From Calliopsis andreniformis (lineage: Eukaryota; Arthropoda; Insecta; Hymenoptera; Andrenidae): 64,000 nt of DNA. The stretch lies in the NCBI RefSeq assembly GCF_051401765.1, contig NC_135068.1:124001-188000 (forward strand), read 5' to 3'. Shown one piece after another: positions 24,116 to 35,911 of the stretch (positions are counted from its first letter, which is position 1; every line of letters starts with the position of its first letter). The notes below the pieces were generated by a model. That model saw only the letters and a program-made list of their open reading frames with translations. It did no database searches and had not been told where the DNA came from. The position numbers and the translations under genes are program-made.

Positions 24116-27100
24116 CCTAGGATGCCCGGAACGTAGAAATGACCATTGCATTGACGCCCGTTGCATCTGCTCCTGTCATACGTTCGCAAACCTGTTGTAT
24201 TTATTTTGTATTTTAACTATGTGGCGATGATTTCTAAGGAGCAAACTCATCAATCTGGCGAAGCAACGCCCTTGGTTGAAGCCTACGTTGCCCCGAAAGT
24301 TGAAATGACCTTTACGTTCATGCTGGTAGCAATTATTCCTCTTATACGATAGAAAATCTGCTGTATTTATATTGTATTTTATGATCCTGGCGTTGACTTC
24401 TAAGGCCCTAACTTTTCGATCTGGAGGAGCAACGCCGTAGAGTGAAGGCTGGGTTGCCCGGAATGTAGAAATTGCCATTACTTACACACTGATGGCAATT
24501 AGTCCTTTTATTGGATTGAAAAACTGTTGAATTCATATTGTATTCTATGCCTCTGGCGTTGATTTCTAAGAACCTAACTATTCGATCTGGTGGAGCAACG
24601 CCCTAGAGTTTAGCATAGCTTGCTCGGAACGTAGAAATGACCATTACTTTGACACCGCTGAATCTGCCCATGTCATACGTGCGCAAACCTGTTGCATTTA
24701 TTTTGTATTTTAATCTGGTGGCGATGATTTCTAAGACCCAAACTCATCCACCTTGTGATGCAACGCCCTTGGTTGACGTCTAGGTTGCCCGGAACGTTGA
24801 AATGACCTTCACGTTCACAATGGTTGCAATCCCTCTTATACGATTGAAAATCTGCTGTATTTATATTGAATTTTATGCTCCTGGCGTTGGCGTCTAACGC
24901 CCTAACTCTTCGATTTGGAGGAGCGACGCCGTAGAGTGAAGGGTACGTCGGCCGGAATGTAGAAAAGGCAATTACTTTCACATTGATGGCAATTACTCCT
25001 TTTATTCAATTGAAAAACTGTAGAATTTATATTGCATTTTATGCTTCTGGCGTTGACTTCTAAGGCCCTAACTATTCGATCTGGTGCTGCATCGCCCGAG
25101 AATGAGGCCTAGGTTGCCCAGAACGTAGAAGTGACCATTACTTTGACACCCGTTGCATCTGCTCCTGTCATACGTTCGCATACCTGTTGTATTTATTTTG
25201 AATTTTAATCATGTGGCGATGACTTCTAAGGACCGATCTCATCCATCTGGAGAAGCAACGCGCTTGGTTGAAGCCTAGGTTGCCCTGAACGTTGAAATGA
25301 CCTTCACGTTCACACTGGTAGCAAATATTCCTCTTATACGATTGAAAATCTGCTGTATTTATATTGTATTTCAATGCCCTGGCGTTAATATCTAGGGTCC
25401 AAACTCATCCACCTGGTGAGGCAACGCCCGACAGTGAAGCCTAGGTGGCCCTCACGTAGTATTGACCATTACTTTAGCGCTGGTTGTAATTATTCCTTTT
25501 ATACGATGTGAAATCTGTTGTATTTATATCGTATTTTATGCTCCTGGCGTTGACTTCTAAGGCTCTGACTCTTCGATCTGGAGGAGCAACGTCGTACAGT
25601 GAAGCCTAGGGTGCCCAGAACGCAGAAGTGACCATTACTTTGACTCCCGTTGCATCTGCCCCTGTCACACGTTCGCAAACCTGTTGTATTTATTTTGTAT
25701 TTTAATCTTGGGGCGATGATTTCTAAGACCCAAACTCATCCATCTGGTGAAGCAACGCCCTTGGTTGAGGCCTAGGTTGCCCGGAACGTTGAAATGACCT
25801 TTACGTTCACACTGGTAGCAATTATACCTCTTATACGATTCAAAATCTGCTGTATTTAAATTGCATTTTATGCTACTGGTATTGACCTCTAAGGCCCTAA
25901 CTATTCGATCTGGTGGTGCATCGCCCTAGAGTGAAGCTTAGGTTGCCCAGAACGTAGAAGTGACCATTACATTGACACCCGTTGCATCTGCCCCTGTCAC
26001 ACGTTCGCAAACCTGTTGTATTTATTTTGTATTTTAATCTTGTGGCGATGGTTTCTAAGACCCAAACTCATCCATCTGGTGAAGCAACGCCCATGGTTGA
26101 GGCCTAGGTTGCCCCGAACGTTGAAATGACCTTTACGTTCATGCTGGTAGCAATTATTCCTCTTATACGATTGAAAATCTGCTGTATTTATATTGTATTT
26201 TATGCTCCTGGCGTTGACTTCTAAGGCCCTAACTATTCGATCTGGAGGAGCAACACCGTAGAGTGAAGCCTAGGTTGCCCGGAATGTAGAAATGGCCAAT
26301 ACATACACACTCATGGCAATTACTCCTTTTACTCAATTGAAAAACTGTTGAATTTATATTGTACTTTATGCTTCGGGCGTTGACTTCTAAGGCCCTAACT
26401 ATTCGATCTGTGGTGCATCGCCCTAGAGTGAAGCCTGGGTTGCCCGGAACGTAGAAATGACCATTACTTTGACACCGCTGCGTCTGCCCATGTCATACGT
26501 TCGCAAACCTGTTGTATTTATTTTGTATTTTAATCATGTGCCGTTGATTTCTAAGACCCAAACTCATGCGTCTGGTGAAGTAACACCCTTGGTTGAAGCC
26601 TAGGTTGCCCGAAACGTTGAACTGACCTTTACGTTAACACTGGTAGCAATTATTCCTCTTATACGATTGAAAATCTGCTGTATTTATATTGTATTTTATG
26701 ATCCTGGCGTTGACTTCTAAGGCCCTAACTTTTCGATCTGGAGGAGCAACGCCGTAGAGTGAAGGCTGGGTTGCCCGGAATGTAGAAATTGCCATTACTT
26801 ACACACTGATGGCAATTATTCCTTTTATTCGATTGAAAGCTGTTGAATTCATATTGTATTTTATGCTTCTGGCGTTGACTTCTAAGGCCCTAACTATTCG
26901 ATCAGGCGGTGCATCGCCCTAGAGTGAAGCGTAGGTTACACGGAACGTAGAAATGACCATTAGCTTGACACCCGTTGCATCTGCCCCTGTCATACATTCG
27001 CAAACCTGTTTCATTTATTTTGTATTTTAATCTTGTGGCGCTGATTTCTAATGCCCAAACTCATCCATCTGGTGAAGCAACGCGCTTGGTTGAAGCCTAG

Positions 27101-29748
27101 GTTGCCCGGAACGTTGAAATGACCTTTACGTTCACACTGGTAGCAATTATTCCTCTTATACGATTGGAAGTCAGCTGTATGTATGTTGTATTTTAATCCT
27201 ATGGCGTTGATTCCTAATGTCCAAACTCATCCACCTGGTGAGGCAACACACTAGAGCGAAGCCTAGGTTGCCCGCATGTAAAAATGATCATTGCTTTCGC
27301 ACTGGTTGCAATTACTCCCTTTATACGATGTGAAATCTGTTGTATTTATATCGTAGTTTATGCTTCTGGCGTTGACTTCTGAGGCCCTAACGATGCCATC
27401 TGGTGGAACAACGCTCTATAGTGAAGCCTAGGTTGCCCAGAACATAGAAGCGACCATTAATTTGACTCCCGTTGCATCTGCCCCTGTCATACATTCGCAA
27501 ACCTGTTGTATTTGTTTTGTATGTTAACTATGTGGCGATGATTTCTAAGGACCAAACTCATCAATCTGGCGAAACAACGCCCGTGGTTGAAGCCTAGGTT
27601 GCCCCGAACGTTGAAATGACCTTGACGTTCATACTGGTAGGAATTATTCCTCTTGCACGATTGAAAATCTGCTGTATTTATGTTGTATTTTATGCTCCTG
27701 GCGTTGACTTCTAAGGCCCTAACTATTCGATCTGGAGGAGCAACACCGTAGAGTGAAGCCTAGGTTGCCCGGAATGTAGAAATGGCCAATACATACACAC
27801 TCATGGCAATTACTCCTTTTACTCAATTGAAAAACTGTTGAATTTATATTGTACTTTATGCTTCGGGCGTTGACTTCTAAGGCCCTAACTATTCGATCTG
27901 TGGTGCATCGCCCTAGATTGAAGCCTGGGTTGCCCGGAACGTAGAAATGACCATTACTTTGACACCGCTGCGTCTGCCCATGTCATACGTTCGCAAACCT
28001 GTTGTATTTATTTTGTATTTTAATCATGTGCCGTTGATTTCTAAGACCCAAACTCATGCGTCTGGTGAAGTAACACCCTTGGTTGAAGCCTAGGTTGCCC
28101 GAAACGTTGAACTGACCTTTACGTTAACACTGGTAGCAATTATTCCTCTTATACGATTGAAAATCTGCTGTATTTATATTGTATTTTATGATCCTGGCGT
28201 TGACTTCTAAGGCCCTAACTTTTCGATCTGGAGGAGCAACGCCGTAGAGTGAAGGCAGGGTTGCCCGGAATGTAGAAATTGCCATTACTTACACACTGAT
28301 GGCAATTATTCCTTTTATTCGATTGAAAGCTGTTGAATTCATATTGTATTTTATGCTTCTGGCGTTGACTTCTAAGGCCCTAACTATTCGATCAGGCGGT
28401 GCATTGCCCTAGAGTGAAGCGTAGGTTACACGGAACGTAGAAATGACCATTAGTTTGACACCTCGTTGCATCTGCCCCTGTCATACATTCGCAAACCTGT
28501 TTCATTTATTTTGTATTTTAATCTTGTGGCGATAATTGCTGAGGCCCAAACTCATCCATCTGGTGAAGCAAAGCCCATGGTTGAAGCCTAGGTTGCCCGG
28601 AACGTTGAAATGACCATTAATTTGAAATCCGTTGCATCTGCTCCTGTCATGCGTTCGCAAAACTGTTGTAGTTAATTTGTATTTTAATCATGTGGCGATG
28701 ATTTCTAAGGAAGAAACTCATCCATCGGGTGAAGCAACCCCTTTGGTTGAAGCCTAGGTTGCTCCGAACGTTGAAATGTCTTTTACGTTCACACTGGTAG
28801 CAATTATTCCGCTTATACGATTGAAAATCTGCTGTATTCATATTGAATTTTATGCTCCTGGCGTTGACGTCTAAGGCCGTAACTCTTCGATCTGGAGGAG
28901 CATCGCCGTAGAGTGAAGCCTAGGTTGCCCGGAATGTAGAAATGGCGATTACAAATACACGGATGGCAATTACTCCTTTTATTCAATTGAAAAACTGTTG
29001 AGTTTATATTGTATTTTATGCTTCTGGCATTGACTTCTAAGGCCCTAACTATTCGATCTGGAGGTGCATCGCCCTAGAGTGAAGCCTAGGTTGCCCGGAA
29101 CGTAGAAATGACCATTACTTTGACACTCGCTGCATCTGCCCATGTCATACGTTCGCAAACCTGTTATACTTATTTTGTATTTTGACCTTGTGGCGATGGT
29201 TTCTAAGGCCCAAACTCATCCGCCTGGTGAAGCAACGCCCTTGGTTTGAGCCTAGGTTGCCCGAAACGTTGAAATGACTTTTACGTTCACACTGGTGGCA
29301 ATTACTGCTCTTGTACGATTGAAAATCTGCTGTATTTATATTGTATTTTAATCCTCTGGCGTTGATTTCTAAGGTCCAAACACATGCACCTGATGAGGCA
29401 ACACCCTAGAGCGACGCCTAGGTTGCCGTGAACGTAGAAATGACCATTACTTTCGCACTGGTTGCAATTATTCCTTTTATACGATGGGAAATCTGTTGCA
29501 TTTATATCGTATTTTATGCTTCTGGCGTTGACTTCTAAGGCCCTAACTATTCGATCTGGTGGTGCATCGCCCTAGAGTGAATCTTAGGTTGCCCAGAACG
29601 TAGAAGTGACCATTACATTGACACCCGTTGCATCTGCCCCTGTCACACGTTCGCAAACCTGTTGTATTTATTTTGTATTTTAATCTTGTGGCGATGATTT
29701 CTAAGACCCAAACTCATCCATCTGGTGAAGCAACGCCCATGGTTGAGG

Positions 29749-29914
29749 CCTAGGTTGCCCCGAACGTTGAAATGACCTTTACGTTCATACTGGTAGCAAT
29801 TATACCTTTTATACGATTCAAAATCTGCTGTATTTATATCGTATTTTATGCTCCTGGCATTGACTTCTAAGGCCCTAACTCATCCATCTGGAGGTGCAAC
29901 GCCCTCGTGTGAAG
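29749..29914 (+). repeat. Landmark monomer L5
   Basis: CCTCGTGT lies at 29903. The next copy is 7,953 bp (48 monomers) away, which is the period of the youngest duplication. Confidence 0.8.
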
Positions 29915-30099
29915 CCTAGGATGCCCGGAACGTAGAAATGACCATTGCATTGACGCCCGTTGCATCTGCTCCTGTCATACGTTCGCAAACCTGTTGTATT
30001 TATTTTGTATTTTAACTATGTGGCGATGATTTCTAAGGAGCAAACTCATCAATCTGGCGAAGCAACGCCCTTGGTTGAAGCCTACGTTGCCCCGAAAGT

Positions 30100-33000
30100 T
30101 GAAATGACCTTTACGTTCATGCTGGTAGCAATTATTCCTCTTATACGATAGAAAATCTGCTGTATTTATATTGTATTTTATGATCCTGGCGTTGACTTCT
30201 AAGGCCCTAACTTTTCGATCTGGAGGAGCAACGCCGTAGAGTGAAGGCTGGGTTGCCCGGAATGTAGAAATTGCCATTACTTACACACTGATGGCAATTA
30301 GTCCTTTTATTGGATTGAAAAACTGTTGAATTCATATTGTATTCTATGCCTCTGGCGTTGATTTCTAAGAACCTAACTATTCGATCTGGTGGAGCAACGC
30401 CCTAGAGTTTAGCATAGCTTGCTCGGAACGTAGAAATGACCATTACTTTGACACCGCTGAATCTGCCCATGTCATACGTGCGCAAACCTGTTGCATTTAT
30501 TTTGTATTTTAATCTGGTGGCGATGATTTCTAAGACCCAAACTCATCCACCTTGTGATGCAACGCCCTTGGTTGACGTCTAGGTTGCCCGGAACGTTGAA
30601 ATGACCTTCACGTTCACAATGGTTGCAATCCCTCTTATACGATTGAAAATCTGCTGTATTTATATTGAATTTTATGCTCCTGGCGTTGGCGTCTAACGCC
30701 CTAACTCTTCGATTTGGAGGAGCGACGCCGTAGAGTGAAGGGTACGTCGGCCGGAATGTAGAAAAGGCAATTACTTTCACATTGATGGCAATTACTCCTT
30801 TTATTCAATTGAAAAACTGTAGAATTTATATTGCATTTTATGCTTCTGGCGTTGACTTCTAAGGCCCTAACTATTCGATCTGGTGCTGCATCGCCCGAGA
30901 ATGAGGCCTAGGTTGCCCAGAACGTAGAAGTGACCATTACTTTGACACCCGTTGCATCTGCTCCTGTCATACGTTCGCATACCTGTTGTATTTATTTTGA
31001 ATTTTAATCATGTGGCGATGACTTCTAAGGACCGATCTCATCCATCTGGAGAAGCAACGCGCTTGGTTGAAGCCTAGGTTGCCCTGAACGTTGAAATGAC
31101 CTTCACGTTCACACTGGTAGCAAATATTCCTCTTATACGATTGAAAATCTGCTGTATTTATATTGTATTTCAATGCCCTGGCGTTAATATCTAGGGTCCA
31201 AACTCATCCACCTGGTGAGGCAACGCCCGACAGCGAAGCCTAGGTGGCCCTCACGTAGTATTGACCATTACTTTAGCGCTGGTTGTAATTATTCCTTTTA
31301 TACGATGTGAAATCTGTTGTATTTATATCGTATTTTATGCTCCTGGCGTTGACTTCTAAGGCTCTGACTCTTCGATCTGGAGGAGCAACGTCGTACAGTG
31401 AAGCCTAGGGTGCCCAGAACGCAGAAGTGACCATTACTTTGACTCCCGTTGCATCTGCCCCTGTCACACGTTCGCAAACCTGTTGTATTTATTTTGTATT
31501 TTAATCTTGGGGCGATGATTTCTAAGACCCAAACTCATCCATCTGGTGAAGCAACGCCCTTGGTTGAGGCCTAGGTTGCCCGGAACGTTGAAATGACCTT
31601 TACGTTCACACTGGTAGCAATTATACCTCTTATACGATTCAAAATCTGCTGTATTTAAATTGCATTTTATGCTACTGGTATTGACCTCTAAGGCCCTAAC
31701 TATTCGATCTGGTGGTGCATCGCCCTAGAGTGAAGCTTAGGTTGCCCAGAACGTAGAAGTGACCATTACATTGACACCCGTTGCATCTGCCCCTGTCACA
31801 CGTTCGCAAACCTGTTGTATTTATTTTGTATTTTAATCTTGTGGCGATGGTTTCTAAGACCCAAACTCATCCATCTGGTGAAGCAACGCCCATGGTTGAG
31901 GCCTAGGTTGCCCCGAACGTTGAAATGACCTTTACGTTCATGCTGGTAGCAATTATTCCTCTTATACGATTGAAAATCTGCTGTATTTATATTGTATTTT
32001 ATGATCCTGGCGTTGACTTCTAAGGCCCTAACTTTTCGATCTGGAGGAGCAACGCCGTAGAGTGAAGGCTGGGTTGCCCGGAATGTAGAAATTGCCATTA
32101 CTTACACACTGATGGCAATTAGTCCTTTTATTGGATTGAAAAACTGTTGAATTCATATTGTATTCTATGCCTCTGGCGTTGATTTCTAAGAACCTAACTA
32201 TTCGATCTGGTGGAGCAACGCCCTAGAGTTTAGCATAGCTTGCTCGGAACGTAGAAATGACCATTACTTTGACACCGCTGAATCTGCCCATGTCATACGT
32301 GCGCAAACCTGTTGCATTTATTTTGTATTTTAATCTGGTGGCGATGATTTCTAAGACCCAAACTCATCCACCTTGTGATGCAACGCCCTTGGTTGACGTC
32401 TAGGTTGCCCGGAACGTTGAAATGACCTTCACGTTCACAATGGTTGCAATCCCTCTTATACGATTGAAAATCTGCTGTATTTATATTGAATTTTATGCTC
32501 CTGGCGTTGGCGTCTAACGCCCTAACTCTTCGATCTGGAGGAGCGACGCCGTAGAGTGAAGGGTACGTAGGCCGGAATGTAGAAAAGGCAATTACTTTCA
32601 CATTGATGGCAATTACTCCTTTTATTCAATTGAAAAACTGTAGAATTTATATTGCATTTTATGCTTCTGGCGTTGACTTCTAAGGCCCTAACTATTCGAT
32701 CTGGTGCTGCATCGCCCGAGAATGAGGCCTAGGTTGCCCAGAACGTAGATGTGACCATTACTTTGACACCCGTTGCATCTGCTCCTGTCATACGTTCGCA
32801 TACCTGTTGTATTTATTTTGAATTTTAATCATGTGGCGATGACTTCTAAGGACCGATCTCATCCATCTGGAGAAGCAACGCGCTTGGTTGAAGCCTAGGT
32901 TGCCCTGAACGTTGAAATGACCTTCACGTTCACACTGGTAGCAAATATTCCTCTTATACGATTGAAAATCTGCTGTATTTATATTGTATTTCAATGCCCT

Positions 33001-33942
33001 GGCGTTAATATCTAGGGTCCAAACTCATCCACCTGGTGAGGCAACGCCCGACAGCGAAGCCTAGGTGGCCCTCACGTAGTATTGACCATTACTTTAGCGC
33101 TGGTTGTAATTATTCCTTTTATACGATGTGAAATCTGTTGTATTTATATCGTATTTTATGCTCCTGGCGTTGACTTCTAAGGCTCTGACTCTTCGATCTG
33201 GAGGAGCAACGTCGTACAGTGAAGCCTAGGGTGCCCAGAACGCAGAAGTGACCATTACTTTGACTCCCGTTGCATCTGCCCCTGTCACACGTTCGCAAAC
33301 CTGCTGTATTTATTTTGTATTTTAATCTTGGGGAGATGATTTCTAAGACCCAAACTCATCCATCTGGTGAAGCAACGCCCTTGGTTGAGGCCTAGGTTGC
33401 CCGGAACGTTGAAATGACCTTTACGTTCACACTGGTAGCAATTATACCTCTTATACGATTCAAAATCTGCTGTATTTAAATTGCATTTTATGCTACTGGT
33501 ATTGACCTCTAAGGCCCTAACTATTCGATCTGGTGGTGCATCGCCCTAGAGTGAAGCTTAGGTTGCCCAGAACGTAGAAGTGACCATTACATTGACACCC
33601 GTTGCATCTGCCCCTGTCACACGTTCGCAAACCTGTTGTATTTATTTTGTATTTTAATCTTGTGGCGATGATTTCTAAGACCCAAACTCATCCATCTGGT
33701 GAAGCAACGCCCATGGTTGAGGCCTAGGTTGCCCCGAACGATGAAATGACCTTTACGTTCATGCTGGTAGCAATTATTCCTCTTATACGATTGAAAATCT
33801 GCTGTATTTATATTGTATTTTATGATCCTGGCGTTGACTTCTAAGGCCCTAACTTTTCGATCTGGAGGAGCAACGCCGTAGAGTGAAGGCTGGGTTGCCC
33901 GGAATGTAGAAATTGCCATTACTTACACACTGATGGCAATTA
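30100..33942 (+). repeat. Tandem pair of an 11-monomer unit (1,821 bp)
   Basis: Positions 30,100-32,121 match 31,921-33,942, so about 2.1 copies of an 11-monomer unit stand in tandem. The unit holds alpha monomers at spacings of 497, 495, 495 and 334 bp, that is, three trimers and a dimer. The single unit at 24,301-26,204 is the corresponding stretch of the first 35-monomer copy, where it is not doubled. The pair occurs again, complete, at 38,053-41,895. Confidence 0.83.
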
Positions 33943-35381
33943 CTCCTTTTATTCAATTGAACAACTGTTGAATTCATATTGTATTTTATGCTTCTGGCGT
34001 TGACTTCTAAGGCCCTAACTTCTCGATCTGGCGGTGCATCGCCCTAGAGTGAAGCGTAGGTTGCACGGAACGTAGAAATGACCATTAGCTTGACACCCGT
34101 TGCATCTGCCCCTGTCATACATTCGCAAGCCTGTTGTATTTGTTTCGTATTTTAATCTTGTGGCGATGATTTCTAAGGCCCAAACTCATCCATCTGGTGA
34201 AGTAACGCCCTTGGTTGAAGCCTAGGTTGCCCCGCACGTTGAAATTACCTTTACGTTCACACTGGTAGCAATTATTCCTCTTATACGATTGAAAATCTGC
34301 AGTACTTATATTGTATTTTACACCTCTGGCGTTAATTTCTAAGGTCCATACTCATCCACCTGGTGAGGCAACACCCTAGAGCGAAGCGTAGGTTGCCCGG
34401 AACGTAGAAATCACCATTACTTTCGCACTGGTTGCAATTATTCCTTTTATACGATGGGAAATCTGTTGTATTTATATTGTATTTTATGCTTCTGGCGTTG
34501 ACTTCTAAGGCCCTAACTATTCGATCTGGTGCTGCATCGCCCGAGAATGAGGCCTAGGTTGCCCAGAACGTAGAAGTGACCATTACTTTGACACCCGTTG
34601 CATCTGCTCCTGTCATACGTTCGCATACCTGTTGTATTTATTTTGAATTTTAATCATGTGGCGATGACTTCTAAGGACCGAACTCATCCATCTGGAGAAA
34701 CAACGCGCTTGCTTGAAGCCTAGGTTGCCCTGAACGTTGAAATGACCTTCACGTTCACACTGGTAGCAAATATTCCTCTTATACGATTGAAAATCTGCTG
34801 TATTTATATTGTATTTCAATGCCCTGGCGTTAATATCTAGGGTCCAAACTCATCCACCTGATGAGGCAACGCCCGACAGCGAAGCCTAGGTAGCCCTCAC
34901 GTAGTAATGACCATTACTTTAGCGCTGGTTGTAATTATTCCTTTTATACGATGTGAAATCTGTTGTATTTATATCGTATTTTATGCTCCTGGCGTTGACT
35001 TCTAAGGCTCTGACTCTTCGATCTGGAGGAGCAACGTCGTACAGTGAAGCCTAGGGTGCCGAGAACGCAGAAGTGACCATTACTTTGACTCCCGTTGCAT
35101 CTGCCCCTGTCACACGTTCGCAATCCTGTTGTATTTATTTTGTATTTTAATCTTGGGGCGATGATTTCTAAGACCCAAACTCATCCATCTGGTGAAGCAA
35201 CGCCCTTGGTTGAGGCCTAGGTTGCCCGGAACGTTGAAATGACCTTTACGTTCACACTGGTAGCAATTATATCTCTTATACGATTCAAAATCTGCTGTAT
35301 TTAAATTGCAGTTTATGCTACTGGCATTGACTTCTAAGGCCCTAACTCTTCCATATGGAGGTGCAACGCCCTAGTGTGAAG

Positions 35382-35547
35382 CCTAGGTTGACCAGAACGT
35401 AGAAGTGACCATTACTTTGACACCCGTTGCATCTGCCCCTGTCATACATTCGCAAACCTGATGTATTTATTTTGTATCTTAATCTTGTGGCGATGATTTC
35501 TAAGGCCCAAACTCATCCACCTGGTGAAGCAAAGCCCTTGGTTGGAG
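35382..35547 (+). repeat. Alpha-subtype monomer, reference copy (166 bp)
   Basis: This copy, phased on CCTAGG, shows what defines the alpha subtype. After the conserved box it reads CCATTACTTTGACACCCGTT and TGCATCTGCCCCTGTCATAC. Its AT-rich part carries TTCGCAAACCTG and TTTATTTTGTAT in place of the TATACGATTGAAAATCTGC found in beta. It then continues with GTGGCGATGATTTCTAAGG, CCCAAACTCATCC and CCCTTGGTTG. Alpha is the most divergent of the three main subtypes (about 65% identity to beta by eye). Shortened forms exist: GACACCGCTG with one base missing gives 165 bp, and AAACATGTATTT with three more missing gives 162 bp. In most of the array an alpha monomer comes about every 497 bp. Confidence 0.85.
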
Positions 35548-35713
35548 CGTAGGTTGCCCGGAACGTTGAAATGACCTTCAGGTTCACATTGGTAGCAATT
35601 ATTCCTCTTATAAGATTGAAAATATGCTGTATTTATATTGAATTTTATCCTCCTGGCGTTGACGTCTAAGGCCCTAACTCTTCGATCTGGAGGAGCAACG
35701 CCGTAGAGTGAAG
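35548..35713 (+). repeat. Beta-subtype monomer, reference copy (166 bp)
   Basis: Beta monomers follow alpha monomers. They are recognised by AACGTTGAAATGACC (TTGAAA where the other types have TAGAAA), by a following ACGTTCACACTGGTAGCAAT in typical copies, by CCTCTTATACGATTGAAAAT, and by a 3' half ending GGAGGAGCAACGCCGTAGAG. This copy has several private changes, such as AGGTTCACATTGG. A common variant reads GGTCCAAACTCATCCACCTG and CAACACCCTAGAGCGAAG in its second half and looks like a beta-alpha hybrid. The lower strand of an alpha-beta pair is free of stops for about 100 codons, which produces the many similar small frames in the array. Confidence 0.85.
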
Positions 35714-35879
35714 GGTAGGTAGCCCGGAATGTAGAAATGGCCATTACATATACACGGATGGCAATTACTCCTTTTATTCAATTGAAAAACTGTTAAATTT
35801 ATATTGTATTTTATGCTTCTGGCATTGACTTCTAAGGCCCTCACTATTCGATCTGGAGGTGCATTGCCCTAGAGTGAAG
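35714..35879 (+). repeat. Gamma-subtype monomer, reference copy (166 bp)
   Basis: Gamma monomers complete the alpha-beta-gamma trimer. Typical marks are GGAATGTAGAAATGGCC just after the conserved box, ATTACTTACACACTGATGGC (here TACATATACACGGATGGC), then ACTCCTTTTATTCAATTG, AAAAACTGTTGAATTTATA and a 3' half with GGTGCATCGCCCTAGAGTG. The next monomer, starting at 35880, is again alpha (a 162 bp form), so 35382-35879 is one complete trimer of 498 bp. Gamma is closer to beta (about 77% identity by eye) than to alpha. Confidence 0.85.
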
Positions 35880-35911
35880 CCTAGGTTGCCCGGAACGTAG
35901 AAATGACCATT
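35880..35911 (+). other. Most conserved box of the monomer
   Basis: This stretch, CCTAGGTTGCCCGGAACGT followed by AGAAATGACC, is the best-kept part of the monomer across alpha, beta, gamma and delta. It contains the palindromes CCTAGG and CCGG and, in beta, AACGTT. Where the rest of a monomer has diverged, usually only one or two bases change here (CGTAGG, CCTAGC, GCCCTGAAC, GCCCAGAAC). A constant box in an otherwise variable satellite can mark a protein-binding site, but no known binding motif is recognised, so this is only a candidate. Confidence 0.55.

Larger units (their letters stand above)
17250..25536 (+). repeat. 41-monomer higher-order unit, copy B, enlarged by 9 monomers
   Basis: This is the second copy of the unit at 10,448. 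It is longer by 1,490 bp because nine monomers inside it are doubled (19,741-22,732). The copy ends near 25,540, where the beta continues as GCTCCTGGCG while copy A, at 17,254, restarts with CTTCTGGCGTTGACTTC. The landmark monomer is kept at 23,950-24,115. Confidence 0.82.
20369..32003 (+). repeat. Tandem pair of a 35-monomer unit (~5,799 bp)
   Basis: Positions 20,369-26,204 match 26,168-32,003. The offset is 5,798 bp to about 28,460 and 5,799 bp beyond, owing to one extra base in ACACCTCGTTGC at 28,460, where the first copy has ACACCCGTTGC. The second copy contains the junction of the 9-monomer duplication (at about 27,041), so it was made after that event. Left and right limits both fall inside beta monomers at nearly the same internal position (GTAGCAATTATTCCTCTTAT to TTTTATG), as expected of unequal exchange between aligned monomers. 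Confidence 0.85.

Noticed and set aside
29975..30277. Minus-strand frames contain CYQCEREGHF-like words that recall a retroviral-type zinc knuckle (C-x2-C-x4-H-x4-C)
   Set aside because: The fourth cysteine is missing (a glycine codon stands there), the word is just the reverse reading of the beta monomer around its conserved box, and no gag, protease, reverse transcriptase or integrase sequence is nearby. Chance resemblance.
35440..35470. TTCGCAAACC in alpha monomers as a tRNA-like B box
   Set aside because: It only loosely fits the GGTTCGANTCC pattern, no matching A box at proper distance and no cloverleaf was seen.
35440..35540. Alpha as an unrelated second satellite interspersed with the first
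   Set aside because: Alpha keeps the conserved box, the 166 bp length and the GATTTCTAAGGCCC region in the same positions as beta and gamma, so it is a diverged subtype of the same monomer.
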